NCBI RefSeq assembly: GCF_007747215.1
Contig: NZ_CP036273.1
Span: forward strand, 5,254,322-5,318,321
From: Urbifossiella limnaea
GTDB lineage: Bacteria; Planctomycetota; Planctomycetia; Gemmatales; Gemmataceae
Length of the DNA stretch: 64,000 nucleotides
Direction of reading: 5' to 3'
Made by a program: the position numbers and the translations under genes. Numbering within the stretch: the stretch's first letter is position 1; each line of letters opens with the position of its first letter. Of this stretch, positions 16,620-24,726 are shown piece after piece. Under the pieces are notes generated by a model. That model saw only the letters and a program-made list of their open reading frames with translations, was not told where the DNA came from and made no database searches.

Positions 16620-18749
16620 CTACAACCCCTCCAACTCCGTCAGCTTCCGCTCGGCCGCCCGGATCGCGTTCGGCTGCTTCTCGTGCGCCACGGCCAGCGC
16701 TCGCCGGGCGGCCGCGAGGGCTTCCGGCCGGTTCCCCGCGGCCGCCAGCGCGTCGGCCAGCGACACCAGCACGTCGGCGCTGTCGTAGCGCGTCAGGCGC
16801 GCCGCCCGGCGGGCGGCGTCGAGCGCCGCCGGTGCGTTGCCGAGTTGCCGGCGGGCGTGGGAGAGCCCCTGCCAGGCGCCCGAGTGCCGGGGGTTGGCGG
16901 CCGTCGCCCGGGCGAACCGGTCGGCGGCCCCGGCCCCGTCCCCCAGATCGAGCAGCGCCAGCCCCCAGCGGTACAGCACGTCCGCCGACCGCGGCGTCAG
17001 CCGGTCCGTCTTCTCGAAGTAGCTCGCCGCGTCCTTCGGGTTGCCGCTCAGGTACGCCATCCAGCCGAGCATGTTGTACCCGTAGGGGTCGTCCGGGTCG
17101 GACCCGGCGACCGCCTCCAGGTGGCCGACCGCGGCCTTGCGGTCGCCGAGGGTGGCGAGGAGCGTGCCGAGCTTCCCCTGGGCGGACGCCCAGTTCGGCT
17201 TCACCTTGAGCAGTTGTTCGATTCGGGCGACGGCCTCGCGGGTGCGTCCCGCGGCCTGGTCGCGCTCCGCCGCGTAGAACCCGTCGTCCAGCGAAACCTT
17301 CCGCTCGACCGCCGCCTTCACGCGGGCCGTGGCCTGCGGCGACGGGTCGAACCGGGCCGCCTCGCGGGCCGAGCCAATCGCCTGAAAGAAGCGGTACTCC
17401 TTCGCGTCCCGCTCTGATTCCGAGGCGTAGTGGCGGGCCAACTGCGCCGCCAGCTCCGCGGCCCGGGCCTTGTCCGCCGCGTCGGGCCGGGCGCGGTAGT
17501 GCTCCCACAGCACCTCCTCCCGCGCCATCGGGTGGACGGCGATGCGGTGGTCGGTCGGGCGGACCGGGAAGACGTACTGCTCGGCCGCGGTGTGAAAGTT
17601 GACCGCCACCCGGGTGTACCGCGGCATGTGGCAGCCGACGCAGTCGGCCCGCACCGCCTCGGGGAGTTTGGGCTGTTCGCGGCAGTTCGCCGGGGTGTGG
17701 CAGGTCGCACACGCCGCGCGTACGGCGGCCGGCTCGGACGGCTTGTGCGGGTTGTGGCAGGTCACGCAGGTGAGCGTGTCCGACTTCGTGTAGCACTTGC
17801 TCTGCCGCATGTAGCCGGCCTGACCGGCGACGTGGTCGTTCTCCCGCCCGGTCGCGGCGAGCGTGTAGAAGTGGTCGTCCACCTTGTCCCCGGGGCGGAA
17901 CGCGAACGGCTTTCCCTTCGCCCGCATGGCGTTGCTGTGGCACTGCCCGCACACGTCGGTGAGGCGCTCGCGCGGCAGCCGGCCGGGGTGGACGGTGGCG
18001 TGCCCGTCGCCGCCGCGGGCGGGGTTGGCCCGGTGGTAGGCGGTGTGGTCCCGGCCGGGGCCGTGGCAGTTCTCGCAGGTGACCCCGAGCGCTGAATCGG
18101 ACCGCCGGAACTCGTTGGCCGTACCCGGGACGTGCGCGAGCCAGGTGTTGTGGCACTCGACGCACCGCGTGGTGGTGGTGCGGGTGAAGTCGCTGGGGTG
18201 GTTCGGGTCGAAGCGCTGCTCGCCCCACTCGCCGGTCGGGTGGAGCCAGCCGAGGGGCAACTCGAACAGCCGGTCGCCCTTCCAGGTGAAGTACACCTCG
18301 TCCGCCCCGCCGGCGGAGCCGTACACGAGGTCGATGCGGCCGGCGTGGCGGGTCGCCCCGCGGCTCACGGTCTGGGTGTACTCTCCGCCCCGCTGCGACA
18401 CCTCGATGCGGGCGCCGGGGGGGGCATAAGGCGTGTACGCGGCCGGGAACGCCGACGCCGGCATCGGCCCCCGTTCGGCCGGCCAGCAGGCGCGGAAGTG
18501 GCGCGTCTTCTCGAACCCCTCGACGCGGGCGGCGTGGCACTCCCGGCACGCCTGCGGGCCGACGTACCCGGGATTGGTCTCGGCGGGCGGGGGGCCGTCC
18601 TCCGGTTCCTGGAAGAGCGTCGCGAGCTCCGGCGGGGCCGGCGGCGGGACCGGGCGGGGCCACTTCCACCAGCCGACGGCCGCGGCCGCCACGAGCAGCC
18701 CGACCCCGAGCCAGCGGAGGTTCGTGCGCCGGTGCGGGTCTGCGGTCAT
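16620..18749 (-). CDS. Membrane-anchored seven-haem cytochrome c with C-terminal TPRs
   Basis: 709 residues from ATG 18749; the frame is open far beyond but runs antisense to the SPFH gene. One transmembrane helix (about 11-28, WLGVGLLVAAAAVGWW) anchors the protein with the bulk outside the cytoplasm. Seven CxxCH haem sites follow: CRECH, CVECH, CENCH, CGQCH, CVTCH, CATCH and CVGCH, the layout of cytochrome c554/NapC-NrfA-like electron carriers. From about residue 430 to the end there are tetratricopeptide repeats (YNMLGWMAYLSGNPKDAASYFEK is typical). Haem-TPR fusions of this kind are seen in planctomycete genomes. The electron donor and acceptor are unknown. Confidence 0.88.
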   Translation of the reverse strand: MTADPHRRTNLRWLGVGLLVAAAAVGWWKWPRPVPPPAPPELATLFQEPEDGPPPAETNPGYVGPQACRECHAARVEGFEKTRHFRACWPAERGPMPASAFPAAYTPYAPPGARIEVSQRGGEYTQTVSRGATRHAGRIDLVYGSAGGADEVYFTWKGDRLFELPLGWLHPTGEWGEQRFDPNHPSDFTRTTTTRCVECHNTWLAHVPGTANEFRRSDSALGVTCENCHGPGRDHTAYHRANPARGGDGHATVHPGRLPRERLTDVCGQCHSNAMRAKGKPFAFRPGDKVDDHFYTLAATGRENDHVAGQAGYMRQSKCYTKSDTLTCVTCHNPHKPSEPAAVRAACATCHTPANCREQPKLPEAVRADCVGCHMPRYTRVAVNFHTAAEQYVFPVRPTDHRIAVHPMAREEVLWEHYRARPDAADKARAAELAAQLARHYASESERDAKEYRFFQAIGSAREAARFDPSPQATARVKAAVERKVSLDDGFYAAERDQAAGRTREAVARIEQLLKVKPNWASAQGKLGTLLATLGDRKAAVGHLEAVAGSDPDDPYGYNMLGWMAYLSGNPKDAASYFEKTDRLTPRSADVLYRWGLALLDLGDGAGAADRFARATAANPRHSGAWQGLSHARRQLGNAPAALDAARRAARLTRYDSADVLVSLADALAAAGNRPEALAAARRALAVAHEKQPNAIRAAERKLTELEGL

Positions 18750-18929
18750 CGCGGCGACTCGTGACGGGGGAACCGTCAGGGTATCACACGCGGGGCACCG
18801 GAAGTAGCCGGCGCGAATACTCCGGGGCGGGCGGCGAATCCCCACCAGTAGCGGGTAATTCGGTTGCCGCGCCGCCGCCGGCCGGGCGACAATACCCCGC
18901 GACCCACCACCCGCACCGATGAGGCCGTC

Positions 18930-20060
18930 ATGGGGCTCTGGGAGAAGATCACCGGCGAGTTCATCGACATCATCGAGTGGACCGAGCCGAGCCAGAACGA
19001 GGTGCTGTCGTACCGCTTCACCCGGTACAAGAACGAGATCAAGAACGGGGCCAAGCTCATCGTCCGCGAGGGGCAGGCGGCGGCGTTCGTGAAGGAGGGC
19101 CAGCTCGCCGACGTGAAGGGGCCGGGCACGTACACCCTCGACACCAAGAACATGCCGATCCTGTCCACCATCCTGGGGTGGAAGTACGGGTTCGAGTCGC
19201 CGTTCAAGGCCGAGGTGTACTTCATCAGCACCCGCCAGTGGACCGACCAGAAGTGGGGCACGTCGAACCCGGTCATGGTCCGCGACCCCGAGTTCGGCCC
19301 CGTCCGCCTGCGGGCGTTCGGCAGCTACGCGTTCAAGGTCACCGACCCGGCCACGTTCCTGCGGGAGCTCGTCGCCACCGACCCGTCGTTCGAGGCGTAC
19401 GAGGTCACGGCCCAGTTCCGCAACGCCATCGTGTCGCGGTTCGTGGACGTGCTCGGGTCGAGCCGCATCCCGATGCTCGACCTGGCCGGCAACTACGAAA
19501 AGGTGAGCAAGCTGGCGCTGGAGAAGATCAGCCCCGAGCTGGCGAAGATGGGCATCTCGCTGACGCAGTTCTTCGTGGAAAACGTGTCGCTGCCGCCGGA
19601 GGTGGAGGCGGCGCTGGACAAGCGGAGCCAGATGGGCATCCTCGGCAACCTGGACCAGTACGCGAAGTTTCAGTCGGCCGAGGCCATCCGCGACGCGGCG
19701 AACAACCCCGGGGGCGTGGCCGGGCTCGGCGCCGGCATCGGGGCCGGGGTGGCGATCGGCGGCCAGATGGGGAGCGTCCTCGCCGGCGCGGCCGGGGCGC
19801 CGGGGGTCGTGACGCCGGGGAACACGCAACCCTACGGGGCCCCGCCGCCGCTGCCCACGGGGGCGCAGTACTTCGCCGCGATCGGCGGCGCCCAGGCCGG
19901 GCCGTTCGACACGGCCGGCCTTCAGGCGCAGCTGGCGGCCGGCAAGCTGACGCGGACGACGCTGGTGTGGAAGCAAGGGATGAGCGGCTGGACCGCGGCC
20001 GCGGACGTGGCCGAGTTGGCGCCGCTGTTCGCGCACCTGCCGCCGCCGTTGCCGACGTAG
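18930..20060 (+). CDS. SPFH-domain protein (YdjI-like) with C-terminal GYF_2 domain
   Basis: 376 residues from ATG 18930. Residues about 1-260 are an SPFH/Band-7-type domain of the YdjI or virion-core-protein group (FIDIIEWTEPSQNEVLSYRF, LRAFGSYAFKVTDPATFLRE, EKISPELAKMGISLTQFFVENVSLPPEV). A glycine-rich linker follows, then a GYF_2 (DUF4339) domain (YFAAIGGAQAGPFDTAGLQ, TLVWKQGMSGWTAA), usually a protein-binding module. In Bacillus, YdjI acts with YdjG and YdjH in an envelope-associated complex linked to PspA. Here a zinc-ribbon protein of YdjG type follows directly, so the two probably work together. Confidence 0.85.
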   Translation: MGLWEKITGEFIDIIEWTEPSQNEVLSYRFTRYKNEIKNGAKLIVREGQAAAFVKEGQLADVKGPGTYTLDTKNMPILSTILGWKYGFESPFKAEVYFISTRQWTDQKWGTSNPVMVRDPEFGPVRLRAFGSYAFKVTDPATFLRELVATDPSFEAYEVTAQFRNAIVSRFVDVLGSSRIPMLDLAGNYEKVSKLALEKISPELAKMGISLTQFFVENVSLPPEVEAALDKRSQMGILGNLDQYAKFQSAEAIRDAANNPGGVAGLGAGIGAGVAIGGQMGSVLAGAAGAPGVVTPGNTQPYGAPPPLPTGAQYFAAIGGAQAGPFDTAGLQAQLAAGKLTRTTLVWKQGMSGWTAAADVAELAPLFAHLPPPLPT

Positions 20061-20144
20061 GCGAACCGGCGGCGGCAGCCGCCGGGCGGGCACGGCTCTC
20101 ACCTTGACTCAACCACCCGGCGGCGCCAGCCGCCGGCTCGCCTA
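20058..20144. repeat. Inverted repeat spanning stop and start codons of the SPFH and zinc-ribbon genes
   Basis: The left arm (20058-20088) begins with the TAG stop codon of the SPFH gene. The right arm (20114-20144) ends in the A of the next gene's ATG. The arms match in 26 of 31 positions, and each contains a self-palindromic CCGGCGGC...GCCGCCGG core. A fold in the mRNA would bury the ribosome site of the downstream gene. Confidence 0.8.
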
Positions 20145-21436
20145 TGTCTACCCCCACCCAAGGCAAACTGTTCCCCTGCTCGCAGTGCGGGGCGAAGGTC
20201 GCGTTCGACCCGGCCACACGGTCGCTCAAGTGCCCCTACTGCGGCCACACCACCGCCGTCCCCGACCCGGCCGACGACGCCGCGGCCGCGGTCGTCGAGC
20301 GCGACTTCGACGCCTACCTGGGGCGCGCGGAGGGCGGCGACGGCGGCGTCATCGCCGGCCACACGTCGCAGACGCGCTGCACTGGCTGCGGGGCCACCGT
20401 GCTGCTCGAAGACAAGGTGGTGACGAAGGAGTGCCCGTTCTGCGGCACGCACCTGGAGAACAAGCCCGAGCGCGCGACCGGGATGATCCCACCGGAATCG
20501 CTGGTGCCGTTCGCGGTCGACCTGCGCGGCGCCCGCGAGGCGTTCACGGGCTGGCTCGGCAACCTTTGGTTCGCCCCGAGCGAGTTGAAGACCGTCGCCA
20601 ACCTCGGCCAGCTCTCCGGCGTCTACGTGCCGTACTGGACCTACGACGCGATGACGTACACGGCCTACCGCGGCGAGCGTGGCGACAACTACCAGGACAC
20701 CGAGACGTACACCGACCGCGACGCCCAGGGGAACACCGTCACGAAAACGCGGACGGTCACCCGCGTCCGCTGGTGGCCGGCGTCGGGGCGGGTCGAGCAC
20801 TTCTTCGACGACGTGCTCGTGTGCGGCTCGAAGAGCGTGCCGCCGCACCTGATCGCGTCACTGGAGCCGTGGGATTTGGAGAACCTGGAGCCGTTCCGCC
20901 CGGAGTTCCTCGGCGGGTTCAACACCGAGCGCTACGCCGTCGGGCTGCGCGAGGGATACGCCGAGGCCAAGCAACTGATGGCGCCGACGATCGACACGCT
21001 CGTCCGCCGCGACATCGGCGGCGACCACCAGCGCGTGGCCTGGAAGCGGACCGACTACGCGGCGGTGACGTTCAAGCACCTGCTGCTGCCGGTGTGGGTG
21101 GCTCACTACCGCTACCACGAGACGCTGTACCAGATTCTGGTGAACGGGCGGACCGGGCAGGTGTCCGGCGATCGGCCGTGGAGCGCCTGGAAGATTCTCG
21201 GGGTGGTACTGGCGGTTCTACTCCTCGTGGGCGTGATCGCGCTGGTGATGGCGGTGTCGTCCGGGAAGGCACGGGGGGCGGAGCCGCGCGTCGCCGCCGC
21301 GACCGTCGCCAGGTCACAACCGGTTGCGGCGTCACGGCTTGGCCCGATCGCCGAAGCCGCAGCTGGATCGAACCAACTTTTTTATGAGTCGGTGACATGT
21401 TTCCGGGGATCGACCCCCCTCGGCCGGAAACAATGA
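20144..21436 (+). CDS. Zinc-ribbon membrane protein (YdjG-like)
   Basis: 430 residues. Two zinc ribbons open the protein (CSQCGAKV...CPYCGHTT at 13-39 and CTGCGATV...CPFCGTHL at about 84-108), a TFIIB/YdjG-type arrangement. A middle domain has VYVPYWTYDAMTYTAYRG and ends with LLLPVWVAHYRYHE. One transmembrane helix (about 347-368) follows. The last 55-60 residues after the helix are unlike the rest and may be an extension into former intergenic DNA. Paired with the SPFH gene across an 83-bp gap filled by a hairpin. Confidence 0.78.
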   Translation: MSTPTQGKLFPCSQCGAKVAFDPATRSLKCPYCGHTTAVPDPADDAAAAVVERDFDAYLGRAEGGDGGVIAGHTSQTRCTGCGATVLLEDKVVTKECPFCGTHLENKPERATGMIPPESLVPFAVDLRGAREAFTGWLGNLWFAPSELKTVANLGQLSGVYVPYWTYDAMTYTAYRGERGDNYQDTETYTDRDAQGNTVTKTRTVTRVRWWPASGRVEHFFDDVLVCGSKSVPPHLIASLEPWDLENLEPFRPEFLGGFNTERYAVGLREGYAEAKQLMAPTIDTLVRRDIGGDHQRVAWKRTDYAAVTFKHLLLPVWVAHYRYHETLYQILVNGRTGQVSGDRPWSAWKILGVVLAVLLLVGVIALVMAVSSGKARGAEPRVAAATVARSQPVAASRLGPIAEAAAGSNQLFYESVTCFRGSTPLGRKQ

Positions 21437-21469
21437 TTTCGGCTCGACGGTCGGCGCCGTCCGGTCGGG

Positions 21470-22738
21470 TCAGTTACCGGCCGAGTCGAGTTGGTCGAGC
21501 ATGTGGCCGAGTTTCTCGCGCTTGGTCTGCAAGTAGCTGCGGTTGTGCTCGCCGGGCGGAATCTGGATCGGCACCCGGTCCGTGATCCGCAGCCCATACC
21601 CGTCCAGGCCGATCACCTTCGCGGGGTTGTTCGTCAGCAGCCGGATGTCGCGCACGCCCAGGTCGTGGAGGATTTGCGCCCCGATGCCGTAGTGCCGCAG
21701 GTCCGACGGGAAGCCGAGCCGGCGGTTCGCCTCGACCGTGTCCAGCTTCTCCTCGGTCTGCAGCTTGTACGCCCGCAGTTTGTTCAGCAGCCCGATCCCG
21801 CGGCCCTCCTGGCGGACGTACACGATCACGCCCTTGCCCGCCTCCGCGACCTTCCGCATGGCGAGCTGCAACTGCGGCCCGCAGTCGCACTTCATCGAGT
21901 GGAGCGCGTCGCCGGTCAGGCACTCGCTGTGCATCCGCACCAGCACCGGCTCCGCCTGCTCCGCCACCACCCCCGGTGCGGATTCGACGCCGACGCCGCC
22001 GAGTGTCAGCGCCAGGTGCGGCTCCTGGTCCACGACCGACGTGTACGCGAAGAGGTCGAACTCGCCGAACTCCGTCGGCAACTTCAGGGCGATTTCGCGC
22101 TTGACGAGCTTCTCGCGGCGGCGGCGGTACTCGATCAGGTCGGCGATGGTGCACATCTTCAGCTGGTGTCGGTCGCAGAACGCCCGCAGGTCCGGCAGGC
22201 GGGCCATCGACCCGTCCTCGTTCAGAATCTCGCAGATGAACGCCACCTCGCGCAGCCCCGCCAGCCGGCACAGATCGACGCTCCCCTCGGTATGGCCCGC
22301 GCGGACCAGGACGCCACCCTGGCGGGCGATGAGGCCGTCCATGTGCCCCTTGTCGCGCACCAGGTCACTCGGACCGCTCGCGGGGTCGGCGCACACCTGG
22401 ATCGTGCGGCAGCGGTCGAACGCGGAGATGCCGGTGGTGACGCCGTCGCGGGCGTCGAAGTTGTGCGTGAACGGCGTGGCGGTGGGGTCGAGGTGGACGC
22501 CCGGGAGCAGGTCGAGGCCGAGGCGGGTGGCGTTGGCCGAGGACATGGCGACGCACGGCCGGCCGGCCTGGCGGACGATGAAGTTCACCGCCGCCGGCGT
22601 GACGTGCTCGGCGGCCATGACGAGGTCGCCCTCGTTCTCCCGCTGCTCGTCATCGACCAGGACGATCATCCGCCCCGCCGTCAGCTCGGCAAGGGCGTCG
22701 TCGATGGGGCAGAACCCGGCGGCAGTGCGGTGCGACAT
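21470..22738 (-). CDS. ribBA: Bifunctional 3,4-dihydroxy-2-butanone 4-phosphate synthase / GTP cyclohydrolase II
   Basis: 422 residues. The N-terminal half (to about 205) is RibB, with the acidic metal loop DDEQRENEGDLV and the conserved AGHTEGSVDL. The C-terminal half is RibA, with the zinc site CLTGDALHSMKCDCG and RQEGRGIGL. Together these make the two precursors of riboflavin. Both halves look complete. A TATAAT hexamer sits exactly 6 nt before the ATG, so the mRNA may be leaderless. No other rib gene is near. Confidence 0.97.
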   Translation of the reverse strand: MSHRTAAGFCPIDDALAELTAGRMIVLVDDEQRENEGDLVMAAEHVTPAAVNFIVRQAGRPCVAMSSANATRLGLDLLPGVHLDPTATPFTHNFDARDGVTTGISAFDRCRTIQVCADPASGPSDLVRDKGHMDGLIARQGGVLVRAGHTEGSVDLCRLAGLREVAFICEILNEDGSMARLPDLRAFCDRHQLKMCTIADLIEYRRRREKLVKREIALKLPTEFGEFDLFAYTSVVDQEPHLALTLGGVGVESAPGVVAEQAEPVLVRMHSECLTGDALHSMKCDCGPQLQLAMRKVAEAGKGVIVYVRQEGRGIGLLNKLRAYKLQTEEKLDTVEANRRLGFPSDLRHYGIGAQILHDLGVRDIRLLTNNPAKVIGLDGYGLRITDRVPIQIPPGEHNRSYLQTKREKLGHMLDQLDSAGN

Positions 22739-22744
22739 GCCAGG

Positions 22745-22750
22745 ATTATA
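22745..22750 (-). promoter_or_regulatory. TATAAT -10 box 6 nt before the ribBA start codon
   Basis: The minus strand reads GCTATAATCCTGGCATG: a perfect -10 hexamer, 6 nt, then the ATG. Transcription would start at or next to the A of the start codon. No -35 of good match is seen 16-18 nt upstream. Confidence 0.6.
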
Positions 22751-22762
22751 GCCCGCCGGCCG

Positions 22763-24250
22763 TCACATCCCCATGCCACCGGGGCCGCCACCGCCGGGCG
22801 GGCCTTCAGACTCACGCGTCTGGACCGGTCGCATGTCGCTCTCGACGCGCACGACCCGCCACCGTAGCCCCTGCCGCGGGCCGCTCCCAGCCGGCGGCGA
22901 GATCGTGCCGGATTCGGGGTTCGCCGACGCCCGCAGCTGCTTCAGGTCGGCCAGAAGGGCCGGGTCGGTACACTCCACCACGACCCGCCCGCGGGCCGCC
23001 AGGTCGGCTTTTTTCGACTCCACCGGCAGCTCCACCGGCACCCGCACCTCGACGGCCGAGTCGGTGAACGTCATCAGCTCGTGGACGTCGGGCGTGTTGC
23101 GGAGGCGCTCCCCCGCGGGCACGATGCCGCCGGCATTCCACACGTTGAAGAACTGCCGGGACTGGTCGGCGCCCGGCGACTTGTTGCCGGGGAGGCGGAA
23201 CAGCTTGGCAGCGGTCACGCTGAAGACGTGATCCGGCATCTGCCAGCCGAGCCCGGCCGGCACGCCGACGCCCGCCAACCGGGTCGCACCACCGTCGGGG
23301 CTGAGCAACCGCAAATCCGGATCGCCGGCCAACCCCGCGTGGACGTAGGCGGCGTAGGGGCGGAAAACCCGGTCGCGGCCGTCGGCCATGAACTGCTGGA
23401 CGACGCTGCGACCCTGCAGTTGTAGGTCGCGGACGAGCCAGCCGTAGGACGTCAGCTGCGGGTCGTCGCGCTGGAAGCCGTTCTGCGACGGCACCACCTG
23501 CCACTGCCGGCCGAGGCTCCCCTCGCTGCCGGCGACGGCGTCCACGGCCTTCAGCGGGAACTGCATCGGGAACTTCCCCTCGGGGCAGACGAGGGTGCCG
23601 GTGGCGACGCAGGCAACGCCGCCCGCCTGGATCGACCAGTCGCGGAGGCCGCCGGGCACGTAGGTACACGCCTTCGGGTTCCGCAGCGCGGTGCGGACCA
23701 GGTCGCACTGCGAGAACGCAACCCAGTCAACCTTGTACCGGGCTTCCAGCGCGGTGGCGTTGTCGGGGCCCATGCTCGCCCGCTCGGCCGGGTCGCGGGT
23801 GCGGTAGAACGCCGGCGTCAGCTTCTCGTCGAGCACCTGCCCGACCCACTTGCCGACCTCGGACTCGGCCTCCGCCCGCACCGCCACCTCGATGGCAAAC
23901 AGGTACGTGAAGTACACGAGCCCGACGACCACGGCCCCCCACCACGCGGCGTTGATGAGGTCGAACCCGAACAGCTCGCCCGTGCGGGTGCCTTCCGAGT
24001 TGCGGACGATCCGCCGGGCGGCAAACGCCAGCACGACGGCCACGACCGGCAGGAAGAGCATCTGTGGCGCGATGAGCGGCGACTTCGACTTCCACGAGGT
24101 GACCGCAAGTACGGCCAGGACGCCGACAAAGATCACGGTGACGACGAACGCGGCGACGGCCATCCACGAGACCGGAACGTACCCGACGGGGTCGGCGGTG
24201 GAGCCGAGCGGCGGGCCGGGGTCGCGGGCGGTCGGGGGCGTGTCGGCCAT
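22763..24250 (-). CDS. Membrane protein of unknown function
   Basis: 495 residues. After a proline-rich start there are three hydrophobic segments (about 28-50, 61-78 and 100-120). A long soluble domain from about 125 to the end follows, with FYRTRDPAERASMGPDNATALEARY, NPKACTYVPGG and VPVELPVESKKADL. The tail ends in glycine-rich GGGGPGGMGM. I recognise no family. Codon use and composition fit a real gene, and it is the only frame that gives clean membrane helices. It lies downstream of the rpoZ-gmk run on the same strand, separated by an inverted repeat, and upstream of ribBA. Confidence 0.7.
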   Translation of the reverse strand: MADTPPTARDPGPPLGSTADPVGYVPVSWMAVAAFVVTVIFVGVLAVLAVTSWKSKSPLIAPQMLFLPVVAVVLAFAARRIVRNSEGTRTGELFGFDLINAAWWGAVVVGLVYFTYLFAIEVAVRAEAESEVGKWVGQVLDEKLTPAFYRTRDPAERASMGPDNATALEARYKVDWVAFSQCDLVRTALRNPKACTYVPGGLRDWSIQAGGVACVATGTLVCPEGKFPMQFPLKAVDAVAGSEGSLGRQWQVVPSQNGFQRDDPQLTSYGWLVRDLQLQGRSVVQQFMADGRDRVFRPYAAYVHAGLAGDPDLRLLSPDGGATRLAGVGVPAGLGWQMPDHVFSVTAAKLFRLPGNKSPGADQSRQFFNVWNAGGIVPAGERLRNTPDVHELMTFTDSAVEVRVPVELPVESKKADLAARGRVVVECTDPALLADLKQLRASANPESGTISPPAGSGPRQGLRWRVVRVESDMRPVQTRESEGPPGGGGPGGMGM

Positions 24251-24311
24251 TACGGCACTCCGGCGGGGACACCCGTTCTACGGCCGTTGGGGGCACGGGG
24301 TTCGGGCCCAC

Positions 24312-24393
24312 GACCAATTCGCGCTGACCCACCTACGGCCAAGAAACCCCAGTGGTTCTGCCTTGGGCACTGGTGGGTCAGCGGGAATTCGTC
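24312..24393. repeat. Intergenic inverted repeat with GCTGACCCACC arms
   Basis: The left arm 24312-24343 and right arm 24362-24393 pair along about 32 bp with a few mismatches and one-base gaps. The best part is AATTCGCGCTGACCCACC against GGTGGGTCAGCGGGAATT. It fills most of the 161-bp gap downstream of rpoZ and could end that operon's transcript. Unrelated in sequence to the other repeats. Confidence 0.75.
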
Positions 24394-24411
24394 AGTTCCG
24401 CGCCGCGCGAG

Positions 24412-24723
24412 TTATTCATCCGTCGCCTGCGACGCCGAGCCGGCCGTCGGCGCGACGGCGCCCGGCATGCCGGGGTAGGCACCGGGGATGTTCGCCATCA
24501 TCGTCGCGTTGCCGACCTGCACGTTCCCGGCGGCGTCCAGGAAGATCTTGTCCTGAAGGATCTCCTGGATCACGATCGCCATCTTGTCGGACACGCCGCG
24601 GGCGTCCACGAGCGGCTTGGCACCGGTGTTCAGCGCCACCATCCGCTTCTGGATCAGGGTGGACAGTTTGAACCGCCCCCCCACCTTGTTCACAATCGCC
24701 TCTTCCTTCAGGTCGTCGAGCAT
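24412..24723 (-). CDS. rpoZ: DNA-directed RNA polymerase omega subunit
   Basis: 103 residues. The core [17 protein letters not shown] followed by [10 protein letters not shown] matches the conserved omega helix region (family motif NRFxLxxxAxxRAxxLxxGAxPLV). It directly follows gmk (3 bp apart), the usual bacterial position of rpoZ. Omega helps assemble and fold the beta' subunit. The remaining 50 residues are a divergent Ala/Pro/Met-rich tail ([15 protein letters not shown]). The match is short, so the call rests on motif plus position. Confidence 0.82.
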   Translation of the reverse strand: MLDDLKEEAIVNKVGGRFKLSTLIQKRMVALNTGAKPLVDARGVSDKMAIVIQEILQDKIFLDAAGNVQVGNATMMANIPGAYPGMPGAVAPTAGSASQATDE

Positions 24724-24726
24724 GAG

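Noticed and set aside
18750-20102. Extension of the multihaem cytochrome frame to 20102
   Set aside because: It runs antisense to the SPFH gene; ATG 18749 is followed by a proper membrane anchor.
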